Shown: piece by piece, positions 15,601 through 24,500 of the stretch
Position numbering within the stretch: the stretch's first letter is position 1
Layout: each line of letters opens with the position of its first letter
Source of the DNA: Antedon mediterranea
Lineage: Eukaryota; Echinodermata; Crinoidea; Comatulida; Antedonidae
Assembly: GCF_964355755.1 (NCBI RefSeq)
Contig: NC_092673.1
Location: 28,897,001-28,961,000 of the forward strand
Length of the DNA: 64,000 nucleotides
Direction of reading: 5' to 3'
Made by a program: the position numbers and the translations under genes
The notes under the pieces: generated by a model
What the model was told of the DNA's origin: nothing
The model's input: only the letters and a program-made list of their open reading frames with translations
Database searches by the model: none

Positions 15601-16772
15601 TGAGACATCTGGCAAAGGTTACCTACGATGCCGACACACTCATCAAGGTTTTTATGCAAATATTATACAAATTATTTATAAATATTATAGTATTTCTATA
15701 ATGAAATTGTTTGGTGGAACATTAAATATAGATAACATGTAATACTGTTATAATAATAATAATTAATAAATATTTTAAATTGGACATTAGGCTGAGTGCT
15801 AATATGAACTTCATATTAAACCAAAGTAGGAAAGAAATGCAACTCTAAATAATGAATGTCATGACACAAAGATTAAAAGTGACATGATTCAATCTCAGTA
15901 GGTTTGGTGATTGACGGATAAAAAGTGTATGTAGAGAGTGACTGATACTTGGCAACACACAGAATAAATAAATTATCCAACTCTAGACAGTGTAAATGGA
16001 ACATTTAGAAAGTATTCGTTCTTGTCTAAAAGAAAAAAGAAAAAAAAAAAACAAGCACTTTCCTTCAATTATATTCAACTTTATTTTACTACGGAGGTCC
16101 AGATTAACTTATGGTTGTTTTTCCCTGGGGGCGTGCACATACAAACTACAAACTGCAATGTTAACAATCTTTAAATATTATACACAGTATAATAAGAAAA
16201 AGTATATCCCACAATGCCCTACATATTATTTTTTAACGTTGAAGCTCTGTCACACTATCAAACTAGTTTGATAGTCATATGACATCATCATGTCCATATA
16301 TGGGAACATCACATTTTTTTTGTCACACAAGGTTTGATAGTGTAGACAGAGCTTTAGATTTAAGGTAGAGCCACTTTTACACCAAATAACAATTATTGTA
16401 ACTATGATTAGTTTTTTAATTGTTCATATACTATAAACCTATTATTATTATTGTTATTGTACTTTTAAGTATTTTTATTTGTTAAAGATTGCATACTCTG
16501 ATTTGGAACCATTCCCAAGTATGAGTCTCATCAACGAAAAACAGAACCATCACATCAAGATTCTGCGTAACGTTTACGATCAACAACAGAGGGCGCGCGA
16601 AGAGTTTGACAGACAAGAAGGTCTTCAAAAAGAAAAACAAAAGGTCCGAGAAAATTGCAATAATGACCTTAAAATGGATTGCTGCGTTGAAAGCTCGCCA
16701 GGTGAGGATCACATGACCAACGGATCTGAGCATGAAGATGCCGAGCATGCTCAGAACAGTCCGTCTGATTAA
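629..16772 (+). CDS. TBC1D2-like: TBC1D2-like Rab GTPase-activating protein, 3' part of gene
   Basis: Exons by eye: about 629-788 (5' border could be 621, 629 or 641), 5579-5711, 5964-6031, 6863-6983, 7306-7374, 12061-12165, 13840-13977, 14581-14705, 15009-15219, 15468-15647, 16488-16772 (stop TAA-phase end). All borders are AG/GT and phases join without a break. The first exons encode coiled coil (AAKQRIQDSED), then a YGF linker typical of TBC1D2/TBC1D2B, then a TBC domain: RRGIPSEIRSDVW, the arginine finger in INLDLLRTMP, the glutamine finger in VGYCQGMNF, and LNWFLGVFYD. Both catalytic fingers are intact, so GAP activity is expected; in vertebrates TBC1D2 acts on Rab7 at endosomes. The N-terminal PH region lies left of the window. 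The tail after the TBC domain is charged and acidic. TBC1D2 is preferred over other TBC proteins because coiled coil, linker and TBC order agree; the exact paralogue is unsure. Confidence 0.85.
1568..1768 (+). mobile_element. CArG MITE copy 1 (long form)
   Basis: Degenerate terminal inverted repeats (CAGCTCTGTCACTATCAAAC at the left, GATAGTGAAGACAAGGCTTT at the right). Contains about three to four tandem units of the CCAAATATGGTAGTGATA type, two of them perfect CC(A/T)6GG boxes. Confidence 0.8.
4440..4612 (+). mobile_element. Probable LINE 3' end with (TTGAA)n tail
   Basis: AT-rich stretch ending in AAATAAATG followed by three TTGAATTGAA-type units. The LINE at 10.9 kb has the same kind of tail on the opposite strand, so this is probably a severely 5'-truncated copy of a related element. 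Confidence 0.4.
8140..8300. repeat. Dispersed SINE-like repeat, copy A
   Basis: Shares ATTACCCTGGTCAT and AAAGTTGTGTCTTGACC, in the same order, with 47826-47965. These look like two diverged copies of one dispersed family. Confidence 0.5.
8307..8461 (+). mobile_element. CArG MITE copy 2
   Basis: Starts AATCTCTATCTACACTATC and ends TAGACAGAGCT(T), flanked by TA on both sides. Orientation follows the CCAAATATG unit. Confidence 0.8.
8830..8890. repeat. Dispersed retroelement tail, copy 1 (GGTGCATCC family)
   Basis: (AAT)n followed by TTTATTTGGAAG, ACACTTCTTGAATGAA and GGTGCATCC. Similar order recurs at 38405-38475 and 39655-39715, so this is probably the 3' end of a LINE or SINE family. Confidence 0.45.
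9235..10125. repeat. Minisatellite, about 96-102 bp unit, about 9 copies
   Basis: Repeats the block CATACATGACTAATG, ATACATTCAAAATG, TGTACTATACATCG, TTCTACTATTCTCTC. Spacing of CATGACT measures 102, 99, 99, 96 and 96 bp, the variation coming from a small indel near the ATTGATATG segment. Entirely intronic; short open frames inside it are by-products of the period. Confidence 0.9.
10779..10936 (+). mobile_element. CArG MITE copy 3
   Basis: TA-flanked, AATCTCTGTCTCCACTATC to GTAAACAGAGCTT. Carries one perfect CCAAATATGG, one TTAAATATGG variant and a perfect palindromic CCATATATGG. Confidence 0.85.
10946..11985 (-). mobile_element. Non-LTR retrotransposon (CR1/Rex1/Jockey-like), 3' part of ORF2 plus tail
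   Basis: On the minus strand, 11961-11158 is open for about 267 codons and encodes the reverse transcriptase palm and thumb: NTGVPQGCVLSPLLYTIYTN, the catalytic YADDTALIG, NINKTKEMVFDF and KYLGVEID. It continues in frame upstream of the first ATG to about 11985 (TLSSLLKV) and then stops matching, so the fingers and endonuclease are missing. Downstream on the minus strand is a short 3' UTR with a GGGGATAATAAAG-type end and an (ATTGA)n tail at 10947-10970. The 5' truncation is typical of target-primed insertion. Clade is a judgement from motifs only. The element is inert as seen. Confidence 0.85.
11129..11176. repeat. Perfect inverted repeat in the LINE 3' UTR
   Basis: CGATTATATAATGAATGAT is followed after six bases by its reverse complement, so the RNA could form a strong hairpin right at the ORF2 stop codon. 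Confidence 0.6.
12882..13030 (-). mobile_element. CArG MITE copy 4 (reverse)
   Basis: TA-flanked with TIRs AAGCTCTGTCTACACTATC and TAGTGTAGACAGAGCTT. Carries CCATATATGG and one perfect CCATATTTGG (reverse of CCAAATATGG), plus one imperfect unit. Confidence 0.9.
13630..13785. repeat. Dispersed repeat with inverted partner at 58.2 kb, copy 1
   Basis: Carries AGGGTGACC, GGGGCCCTCATGATGAG, TATACTAGTACAC, GGGGTAACCTCCTACTTG and TCTCGAAAGATATACTAG in this order. The reverse complement of most of these recurs at 58175-58375. Confidence 0.6.
13978..14580 (+). other. Intron of the TBC1D2-like gene
   Basis: AT-rich intron; no mobile element recognised. Confidence 0.5.
14810..14880. repeat. Short dispersed repeat, copy 1 (partner at 16.06 kb)
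   Basis: TTCAATTTTATTCAACTTTA followed by GGCCCAGATTAACTTATGG and TTGTTCTTCC. The same order, diverged, is at 16060-16128 in a neighbouring intron. Confidence 0.55.
15230..15357 (-). mobile_element. CArG MITE copy 5 (reverse)
   Basis: TA-flanked, AGCTCTGTCTACTCTATC to GATAGTGTAGACAGAGCT. Begins only about 10 bases after the 5' splice site at 15219/15220, inside the intron between two TBC-domain exons. Confidence 0.85.
16060..16128. repeat. Short dispersed repeat, copy 2
   Basis: Diverged second copy of the segment at 14810-14880 (GTCCAGATTAACTTATGG). Confidence 0.55.
16242..16354 (+). mobile_element. CArG MITE copy 6 (short form)
   Basis: AAGCTCTGTCACACTATC to GATAGTGTAGACAGAGCTT. The tandem CCAAATATGG units are absent; the single palindromic CCATATATGG is kept. 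Confidence 0.8.
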
Positions 16773-17234
16773 TTTCGTCCAATCACACTTTTTCTACTAC
16801 AGTCCACCTTTCCCCATTTCTACCATATGTTCTATAGTAATGTAAATATTTAGCATCTACGTATAGTTAAACGTTGCGGCAAACAGACCTTAAAAACTTG
16901 TAGAATTTTGAGACTATCGAGAATTTGTTGTGTACAGAATCATTTAGTTTATCCTGCAGCAGCAGCAATAAGACTTTAGCTGGCCATGAATATTTGGATA
17001 CTGCAGGCGCCATTGATTTCTTTTATTCAGTTGAAACAGGATTATGATTAACATGTGAGTGGAGTTGTACGTTTTCTTCTTCTTTTTTTTTTTGCTAACC
17101 ACTGTTTTGTTGCTTTTCTGTGTGTGTCTGTGGCGTATGTAGAAAGCTAGAAAATGCTTGGTATTATATGGAAAGCTTTTTGAATTTAGAATAGAGATCA
17201 TCAAACTTTGTAGTTAACAATGCTTCTCTTAGTT

Positions 17235-17562
17235 TCACCATGGTTGCAGCTTCACCATGGTTGCAACTTAATCATGGTTGTAGCTTCAACTTGGTTGTAG
17301 TTTTACTATGGTTCTACCTTTACCATAGTTGCAGCTTCACCATGGTTTGCAGATTTACCATGGTTGCAGATTTACCATGGTTTGCAGATTCACCATGTCT
17401 GCAACTTCACCATGGCTACAGCTTCACCATGGTTTCAGCTTCACCATGGTTTTAGCTTTACCATGGCTGCAGCTTCACCATGGCTGCAGCTTCACCATGG
17501 CTGCAGCTTTACCATGGTTGCAGATTTACCATGGCTGCAGCTTCACCATAGTTGAAGCAGAA
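17235..17562. repeat. 17-bp minisatellite in the TBC1D2-like 3' UTR
   Basis: About 19 units of the type CCATGGTTGCAGCTTCA, with TTGCAG/CTGCAG and TTCA/TTTA variants. The period is not a multiple of three, so all three forward frames stay open and give overlapping spurious ORFs. It lies in the presumed 3' UTR and is also rich in NcoI-like CCATGG palindromes. Confidence 0.9.
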
Positions 17563-18259
17563 TAATATAATTCTTGATGTCTCACTGAAGCCTAAAAAAA
17601 TAACATGCCTTCATATTATTAACACTGAAACCAAACATGATGTGAATATCTCACTGAAACTTTTACAACAAGATTTCTTCTGTGATTGGTGTCTTTCAAT
17701 AGTTACTGTAGTACTTTTACTTATTTAAAAGAATGACGTACTGTATTTTAGCTACTAACATAAATTTTAAATTAATTCCATAAAATTTAATCATCATTGT
17801 TTGTTTTTTTTTTTAGTATATCTATCCTTGTTTATAATTTTGTCTAATGGAGCAGTGCACTTTAAATGAACATTTTTTTTTATTGTGTTTTGTGTAAATG
17901 TACCATGTGTCTTACAATTTGTTTATTTGTCTAATATTAATCAAATTAAAAAGTACAATGAATATGTACACTGCTACTAAATCTCATGGGCAGGCAGTAA
18001 TGCAATTATTCCAAATAATTATTTATAACAAGCATGCTTATGAATTCTGGTTTTTAAATGCTGTACCTACTTCCCTGTGTTTCCCTGTGGTGTTTAGTAG
18101 GACTGTTAAATAGTTGATAACAATGTGACAGATTTTAAAATTATAGACCGTTTGTACCTTGTAAATTAATGTTTTTGGTGTTGGATGTGCTTTGCATTAA
18201 TTGTGATTTGTGTAAAAGTATTCATATTGATATTTCAAATCATCTTAAAAGTTCATGAT

Positions 18260-18265
18260 AATAAA
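18260..18265 (+). promoter_or_regulatory. Candidate polyadenylation signal for the TBC1D2-like gene
   Basis: AATAAA hexamer about 1.5 kb after the stop codon, followed by a T-rich segment. One of few clear hexamers before the WD40 exons; unproven. Confidence 0.35.
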
Positions 18266-18515
18266 CTTATTCTGTTACTACTATTTATATAATTATTAAA
18301 ATAACACTTAATGTATATCCTTGTCATTTGATTGAAGAATGGTATGGTCACATGATATTTAATGAATACTTTATTGTTCTGTTTCCACAAGTTTAACCTC
18401 AGTGAAAATATTTGTATCATTGCACTCATAAACATTCATTATTTGTATACTATTTAATATATGCATCACCTTCATTCTGTGCAATGTACTAATAACTTAT
18501 AATTACTTTTGCTAG

Positions 18516-21500
18516 GTAAATTACTTGTATGTAGAGGCGATATCCGTGAGGCTTGGCTTGGCATTGTTGACGCTGAAAAATGTACAAAAGACACGCTTAA
18601 TATTGTAGTAAGTTAAGCTCTGTTTATACTATCAAACAAAATGTGATGTGCCCATATATGGACATGATGATGTTATATCACTACCATATTTGGGCATATC
18701 ACACTTTTTTTGTCAAACTAGTTTGATAGTATAGACAGAGTTAAGAGTCATTGTTTGTGTGGTGATGTACAACATGGTATTGAATGGACACAGCTCACCC
18801 CCAAAATCATCATCAGTGTTTATGATTGAAAAATCACTTTTTTAAAGATGTTTTAAAAGATGTTAATACTTGTTTTTTTTTTCATTGCAGTTGGATTCTC
18901 AAATTGTGTGTATGACCATGGCTGGTTCCGACATTGTGCTTTTAGGAACTTTATCGTGGTATCTGTATGCTTATAGTATAAGGTCCCAGTAAGTTTACTT
19001 TTTATTAAGAACCTTTTTTCTAAAATTTTCCTCTCTAGTCAATGAAAATAGATTTTAATTATGCCTTTGATTTTGATGCCTGTATAAAAGAGTGCAGTGG
19101 CGTAACGAAGAGCCTGGTTTAGGTTTTTAACCTTTTTCAACATAGTTTAATTCCTGTTTTCAGTGGCATACGTAAGCTCTGGTTCACCTGAGTTTAGCTA
19201 TTGAGCGCTTATACTGTAGCCCCATAACAAAAAGTCTTAGTAGATATGGCTCTATATCTATTAGCCTTATAAGTTATCGCCTTAATAGAAATAGCTCTAT
19301 TACCTATTAAGGTAAGTAGATTTTAGGCAGATTTTAGATAGGTCCTAATAGGTTTTACCTCATTAGCATAATTCAAAATCCCCACTAATAGTATTAGATA
19401 GATTTTTCACTATTTTTAATCTGTGAGTAACACAGTTGTGTACCTTGGGTATAGCTATTGTAAATTGTAGACAATAGATAAATGGCTACCAGCAATCTAT
19501 TAATACACATAAACAAACTGATAATAGCCAGTAACTGTTAATAAACTATCTATTTTATACAATAGATAGATATGGACTAGCAGATAGCTATTAGAAATCT
19601 ATGAGTATCATATCTATCAACTGTCTACTTATAATAGTTATACTAGGGCTACCAATAACCTATCAATAGACTGTTAACAAATAATTAATAGCCAGTAACT
19701 ATTAATCAACTATCTATTTTATAGCTGGGAAGTAGTCATTCCATCGTTGACTCATTGAGTTAAAATCCTTAGTAGTCGAGATAAAAAGGTCTACTTAAAA
19801 ACTATTAGGGCTACTAAAAATAGAGCTATTTCTACTTATGACTACTTAAATCTATTTTTCTTTTTGCTATGGGGCGGTAAGCCATTGGAGGAGTTCTTTA
19901 TTACAAAAAGAAAATGTCATCTGTGTAATTCATCTATATCTTTGTTTTGTAGAGATGAGCTTTGGTGTTTAAGATTACATGACACTCCTCTTAGTTTAGC
20001 ATTCCATGTAAAGAGTAGCAACCTGTATGCGGGGTTAGCCAATGGTACACTGGCAATTGTCGAGGTAAATATGCAATAGATTTGATACTATATATATATA
20101 TATAGGCTTTAATGATTATTTTATTTAGGCACATTGCCAAGGACTATCAATAGGGAATTTTATTTGATGCCCTGATACAAGTGACAATCCATTCATAAGA
20201 CAATCTAACGCCCGTATTCTTAAACCGGACTTTAGTCGTAGTTCGAAGTTCGACTTGGAAAAGTCGTAGTTCGAGCTATTACTTCAAATTCGATTAAAAA
20301 ACGAAGTAGTCGAAGTTTGCAGTTTGACTTAATGAAGTTGAGCTTTTAGTCGAGTTGCACACGTCTGGGTAACAAAGGCTATACATTGGCCAATGACAAG
20401 AGAGTATTTGAGGAGCAGACGAAATTTTGCGCATTGATATCACTTTCCATTTCTTACAACACTTTTTACGCATCAGGACTATATACATGAAAAATAATTT
20501 TAATCGTTAATTATTAGAACAATATCAGTATTAATTTAACAGTGAAGTATATTTGATTAACAACAAATAAAATCTTTAAAATATATTTAGGAACCATGGC
20601 GGTACGGTAACTTTTATATTTTCTAGGCCCCCAACAAAGTATGATCGCCACGAACCACGCACTTCATAGCGTGACAAGAAAGCGCTAGGCCTCCTAAACA
20701 TTCTATCGCGTGGTGAATTGCCGCATCTCCCATTGTCGCTATGGCGTGACGTAGCTCAAGTCGGACTTGCGCGAAGAAAATAATGTAATTTGTATACAGT
20801 TGTAAATAAAGATGATTTTCATTATTATAATTTATACCAATGTATATTTAATTAAGCTATATATATTTCATTCTTCAATATCTGGCCAATATAACAACTC
20901 AATGACTGTTACGTTTTTTATAAACATCGTTTAAAAACCATTTAGTCGACCATTTAGTCTGCCCCCTCCAGGACTAAAAAAATCAATCAAAATCCGTCTC
21001 GATTTAGTTGAGGTTGGCCGAATTAGTCGGTGATTTAGTTGAAGTTCGGTTTATGAATTAAAATGACGTCATTTTTTTAGTTTTAGCTCGAACTACGACT
21101 AAAGTCCGGTTTAAGAATACGGGCGTAAGACTTAAAAACTTTTAAGAAACAACACATGAACTTTGTTGGTTGGATTGCCTAGATCCTCCATAATAATTTG
21201 GGTTAGCAGGCGCGGATTTAGGCCCCGTAAAATTTAGCAGCCATGTCTTTTTCATTATATTTTTCTGCAGAGGATCGTTTTTATCATTTATGAAATATTT
21301 ATCCCCCTCCCCCCCCCCCTCCTAATCTATAGTGCTAGATTCATTCCTGGTTTGAAGAAGTAATTACACCCATGTCAGTTGATCAGTGTCTAAAATCTTC
21401 GTCTTTATTTGTTAGACTATATCGGACACTACGCCAATGGATAATTTCTACCATTCAATAGGAGTGAGTCCAGTGAAAGCTGTGCTCTACTTGGAAGGCA

Positions 21501-24500
21501 TGCAACAGATATGGTGTGGATGTGGGAATTCTGTCAGTATTCTTAGCGAGTAAGAATAATTTAAAGTTGTTAGCAGTTGTTAGTGGATGGAGCATGATCA
21601 TGGTGTGATAATGTCATCTTTATGGTTGTTGTAATAAAAACAATGTTAATCATTTTTGTAGTTAAAGTACTGTATGATGTTTGTGGTGGTAATCACCAGG
21701 ATGTAGGAGAATGATACTGACTGTTATGATTAGATATGATAATGATTCTTTGATGACTCTTCATTGGTTGGGTGTATTCAGTTTTTTTCAAAAGTTTTAA
21801 ATATCTACAAACATAATGCAACTTTTGAGAAGAGATATCTTTTAAACATGCTGTGTGATATGCTACTCATAAAGCTCTGTCTACACTATCAAACTGTGCC
21901 CAAATATGGTAATGATATGACATCATCATGTCCATATATTGGCACATCACATATTTTTGTCACATAAAGCTTGATAGTGTAGACATATTTAATAATATTT
22001 TTTCAACCATATTTAGTGAACTTGACTTGTTGGAAACGTTTGATGTGTCTAAGAATCCTGGTGTGCACATCAACAACATGGTGGTTGACGTGCACGGAGT
22101 GTGGATCACGATCCGTAACTCTTCTGCTTTCGGTCTCTGGGACGTAAAAACTTTAACATGCATTATGGTTTTCGACACAGCTATGGACTACATGTGTACT
22201 CCAGCATCTCTAAAGGTATGCTATAACTTTTCGTTTCTGTAATAATAATAGTTAGTTATAAGTAAATGAATTTGAATTTGAATTTCTTTATTTAGTAATC
22301 AAGGTTAAAAAACAATAAATACAATGTAAAAAAAGTAGAAAAAACAATTGCACAGAAACACAGGCCTTGATTACTAGGAATGCCAAGAAAAGTTAAAAAC
22401 TTATTTCCACTTGGGTCCTAAAAACAAGGAAATGCTACAGTATACGCATACTGTAGGTTCTTTTACAAATCACAAACTTTTTAAAAAGTATACTATATGT
22501 ATACATTGTATTACAGTACATCAATATATATTGAGTGCTCTTTAATAATGAGTGTCATTTCCTATTTGACTAATTATGTTTCACAAGATGTACTTGATAA
22601 GACAGGCACAGTAGAGCCAAACAGTGTTATTTTGTTTGTTCTTTATTGTATAACCGATCATTCTTGTTTTCTTCAGATGCGCGAGTTGACAGCACCAAGA
22701 GTGACGGCACTTCTACCATATCATGACACCGTGTGGGTAGGAACAGCAGATGGTCACCTGATTATTTACAACATCCACGAGATCGATCCATTATCTGTGC
22801 TAGAAGGAATGGTAGATTCTCGTGATTGCTTCAGATCTGAGGGTTCCGAAGGATTTCTTTCAGAGGAAGATCACCTTGAAGACAGTGTAAGCGCAAGAGC
22901 AGTCAAAGTCCATGACGATGGAAGGCAGGCAAAGGCAGACATGAAGCGGTTAGAGGTTTGTGTGGATCCAAGAGGATTTGAAACAAGTGTCGATAGCCGT
23001 GGATTTGATGCTAGTCTTGATACAAGAGGTTTTGAAAGCAGCTTCGAGACGAGAGGTTTTGAAACCAGTATTGACAGTAGAGGCTTTGACACCAGCATCG
23101 ATAGTAGAGGCTTTGAGGAGAGCTTGGACAGTAGAGGTTATGAAGCAAGTATGGAGAGTGTTGTGACAATGGATGGATTTAGATATGATCCAAGAAGGCC
23201 GTTGTTTGATATTGGAGAGGAGTCAAGCTCGGAACAGACTTCAGATTCCAGAAACGATGTCACTGAAGCTTTTTCAGAAAATAGAAACAGTGTAATTGCG
23301 GCAGTTTCAAGAGAAAACTCAACGAATATTGGAAAAGAAAGTGAAATTAAGGATTCATCATTTGAGAAAGAATTGGACACCAGTGAATCTGACGCTAAAC
23401 AAGATGAATACCGGAACATAGAAAGCTGTGATCATGTAAAGGAGGATTATGATCCTTTGAAAGAAAACTACGATCATTTAGAAGAAAACTATAATCAGTC
23501 AGAAGAGAACTATGACCACCTAGAGGAAAACTATGACCAGTTACAGAAAAACCAGAATCTAATGGAGAATGGCCTAATGACAGACCAGCATGGTTTAATG
23601 GATGAACTTGGTGACATCAAGGAAGACCATCAGGGTGTCATTGTAAACCTTTATGATCTTGCAGCATCAATGGTTGCTAATAATCCAGTTGCACCAGAAT
23701 ATCCTTGTCCAGAGAACAGATCTGTAACAGAATCGGACATAACCTCTAGTGACATATCTCGAATTCCTGGACAAAGAGATTCTGGCAATGTGAGTGCCTT
23801 CTCTGGTGATCAGAAGCAAAGTGATGTTGAATCTGATGGAAATAGAATTTCTGCAGCTCACAGTAAAGAAAGCTGTTTTGAATCTGTTTCAGAATCTGCA
23901 TCGGTGGCGTCCTCTGTGACGGACATATCGCCGGTTGTACTATCAGTTGATATTGGTGGAAGCAGTGATCTTGATAGTCTGTCACAGGCTACTTCTGGTT
24001 TGAGCTTAGATGGAAGACTTCCTCCAATATTTCATCTTCCCATGGAGCATGCTCATAAACAAACTGTTGAAAAAGAGGTTCAAACAGAAGCACCATGTGA
24101 TAAAGAAAATGAAAGGATGAATATAGTAAATGAAAGGAAAAAGGTAGAAAGGACATATTCAACAGATGGCAGAACCTACTTACCAGATGACAGAAATTAC
24201 CCAACAGAAAACAGAGCCTTCCCACCAGATGACAGAACTTACCCACCAGAATTTGAAAACCCCTTAGAATCAAGTATCGAAACCAATGGAACTCTGTGTG
24301 CCTCTGGTGAATTTCTAGTAAGCGACGACTTGACCATCAGCGGAGAGTTCACGTCCAGCGTAAAATTGAGGTCAGGGAACATAGTTTGTGGAAAGTCAAC
24401 ATTTCTTCGTGTGTCGTCCAATAAGAGCTCTGCGGTTTCTGGTGGCAGTAATAGCGATTCTAGAGATGGACAATCTGCTATTTCAACTAGTATCAGCGAT

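Larger units (their letters stand above)
16773..18515 (+). other. 3' UTR of the TBC1D2-like gene and gap to the WD40 exons
   Basis: Begins at the TBC stop codon. Contains a 17-bp minisatellite (17235-17560) and an AATAAA at 18260-18265 that could end the transcript only about 250 bases before the first WD40 exon. No coding exon or promoter-like feature was recognised here, although the downstream exon has a splice acceptor and so needs an upstream exon. Confidence 0.5.

Noticed and set aside
17240-17565. Three overlapping + frames with HHG/SFTM repeats
   Set aside because: A 17-bp tandem repeat without stop codons explains them; they start after the TBC stop codon.
22871-24421. Several minus-strand and alternative + frames across the large WD40-gene exon
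   Set aside because: They mirror its low-complexity repeats; the long + frame continues both propeller flanks in phase.
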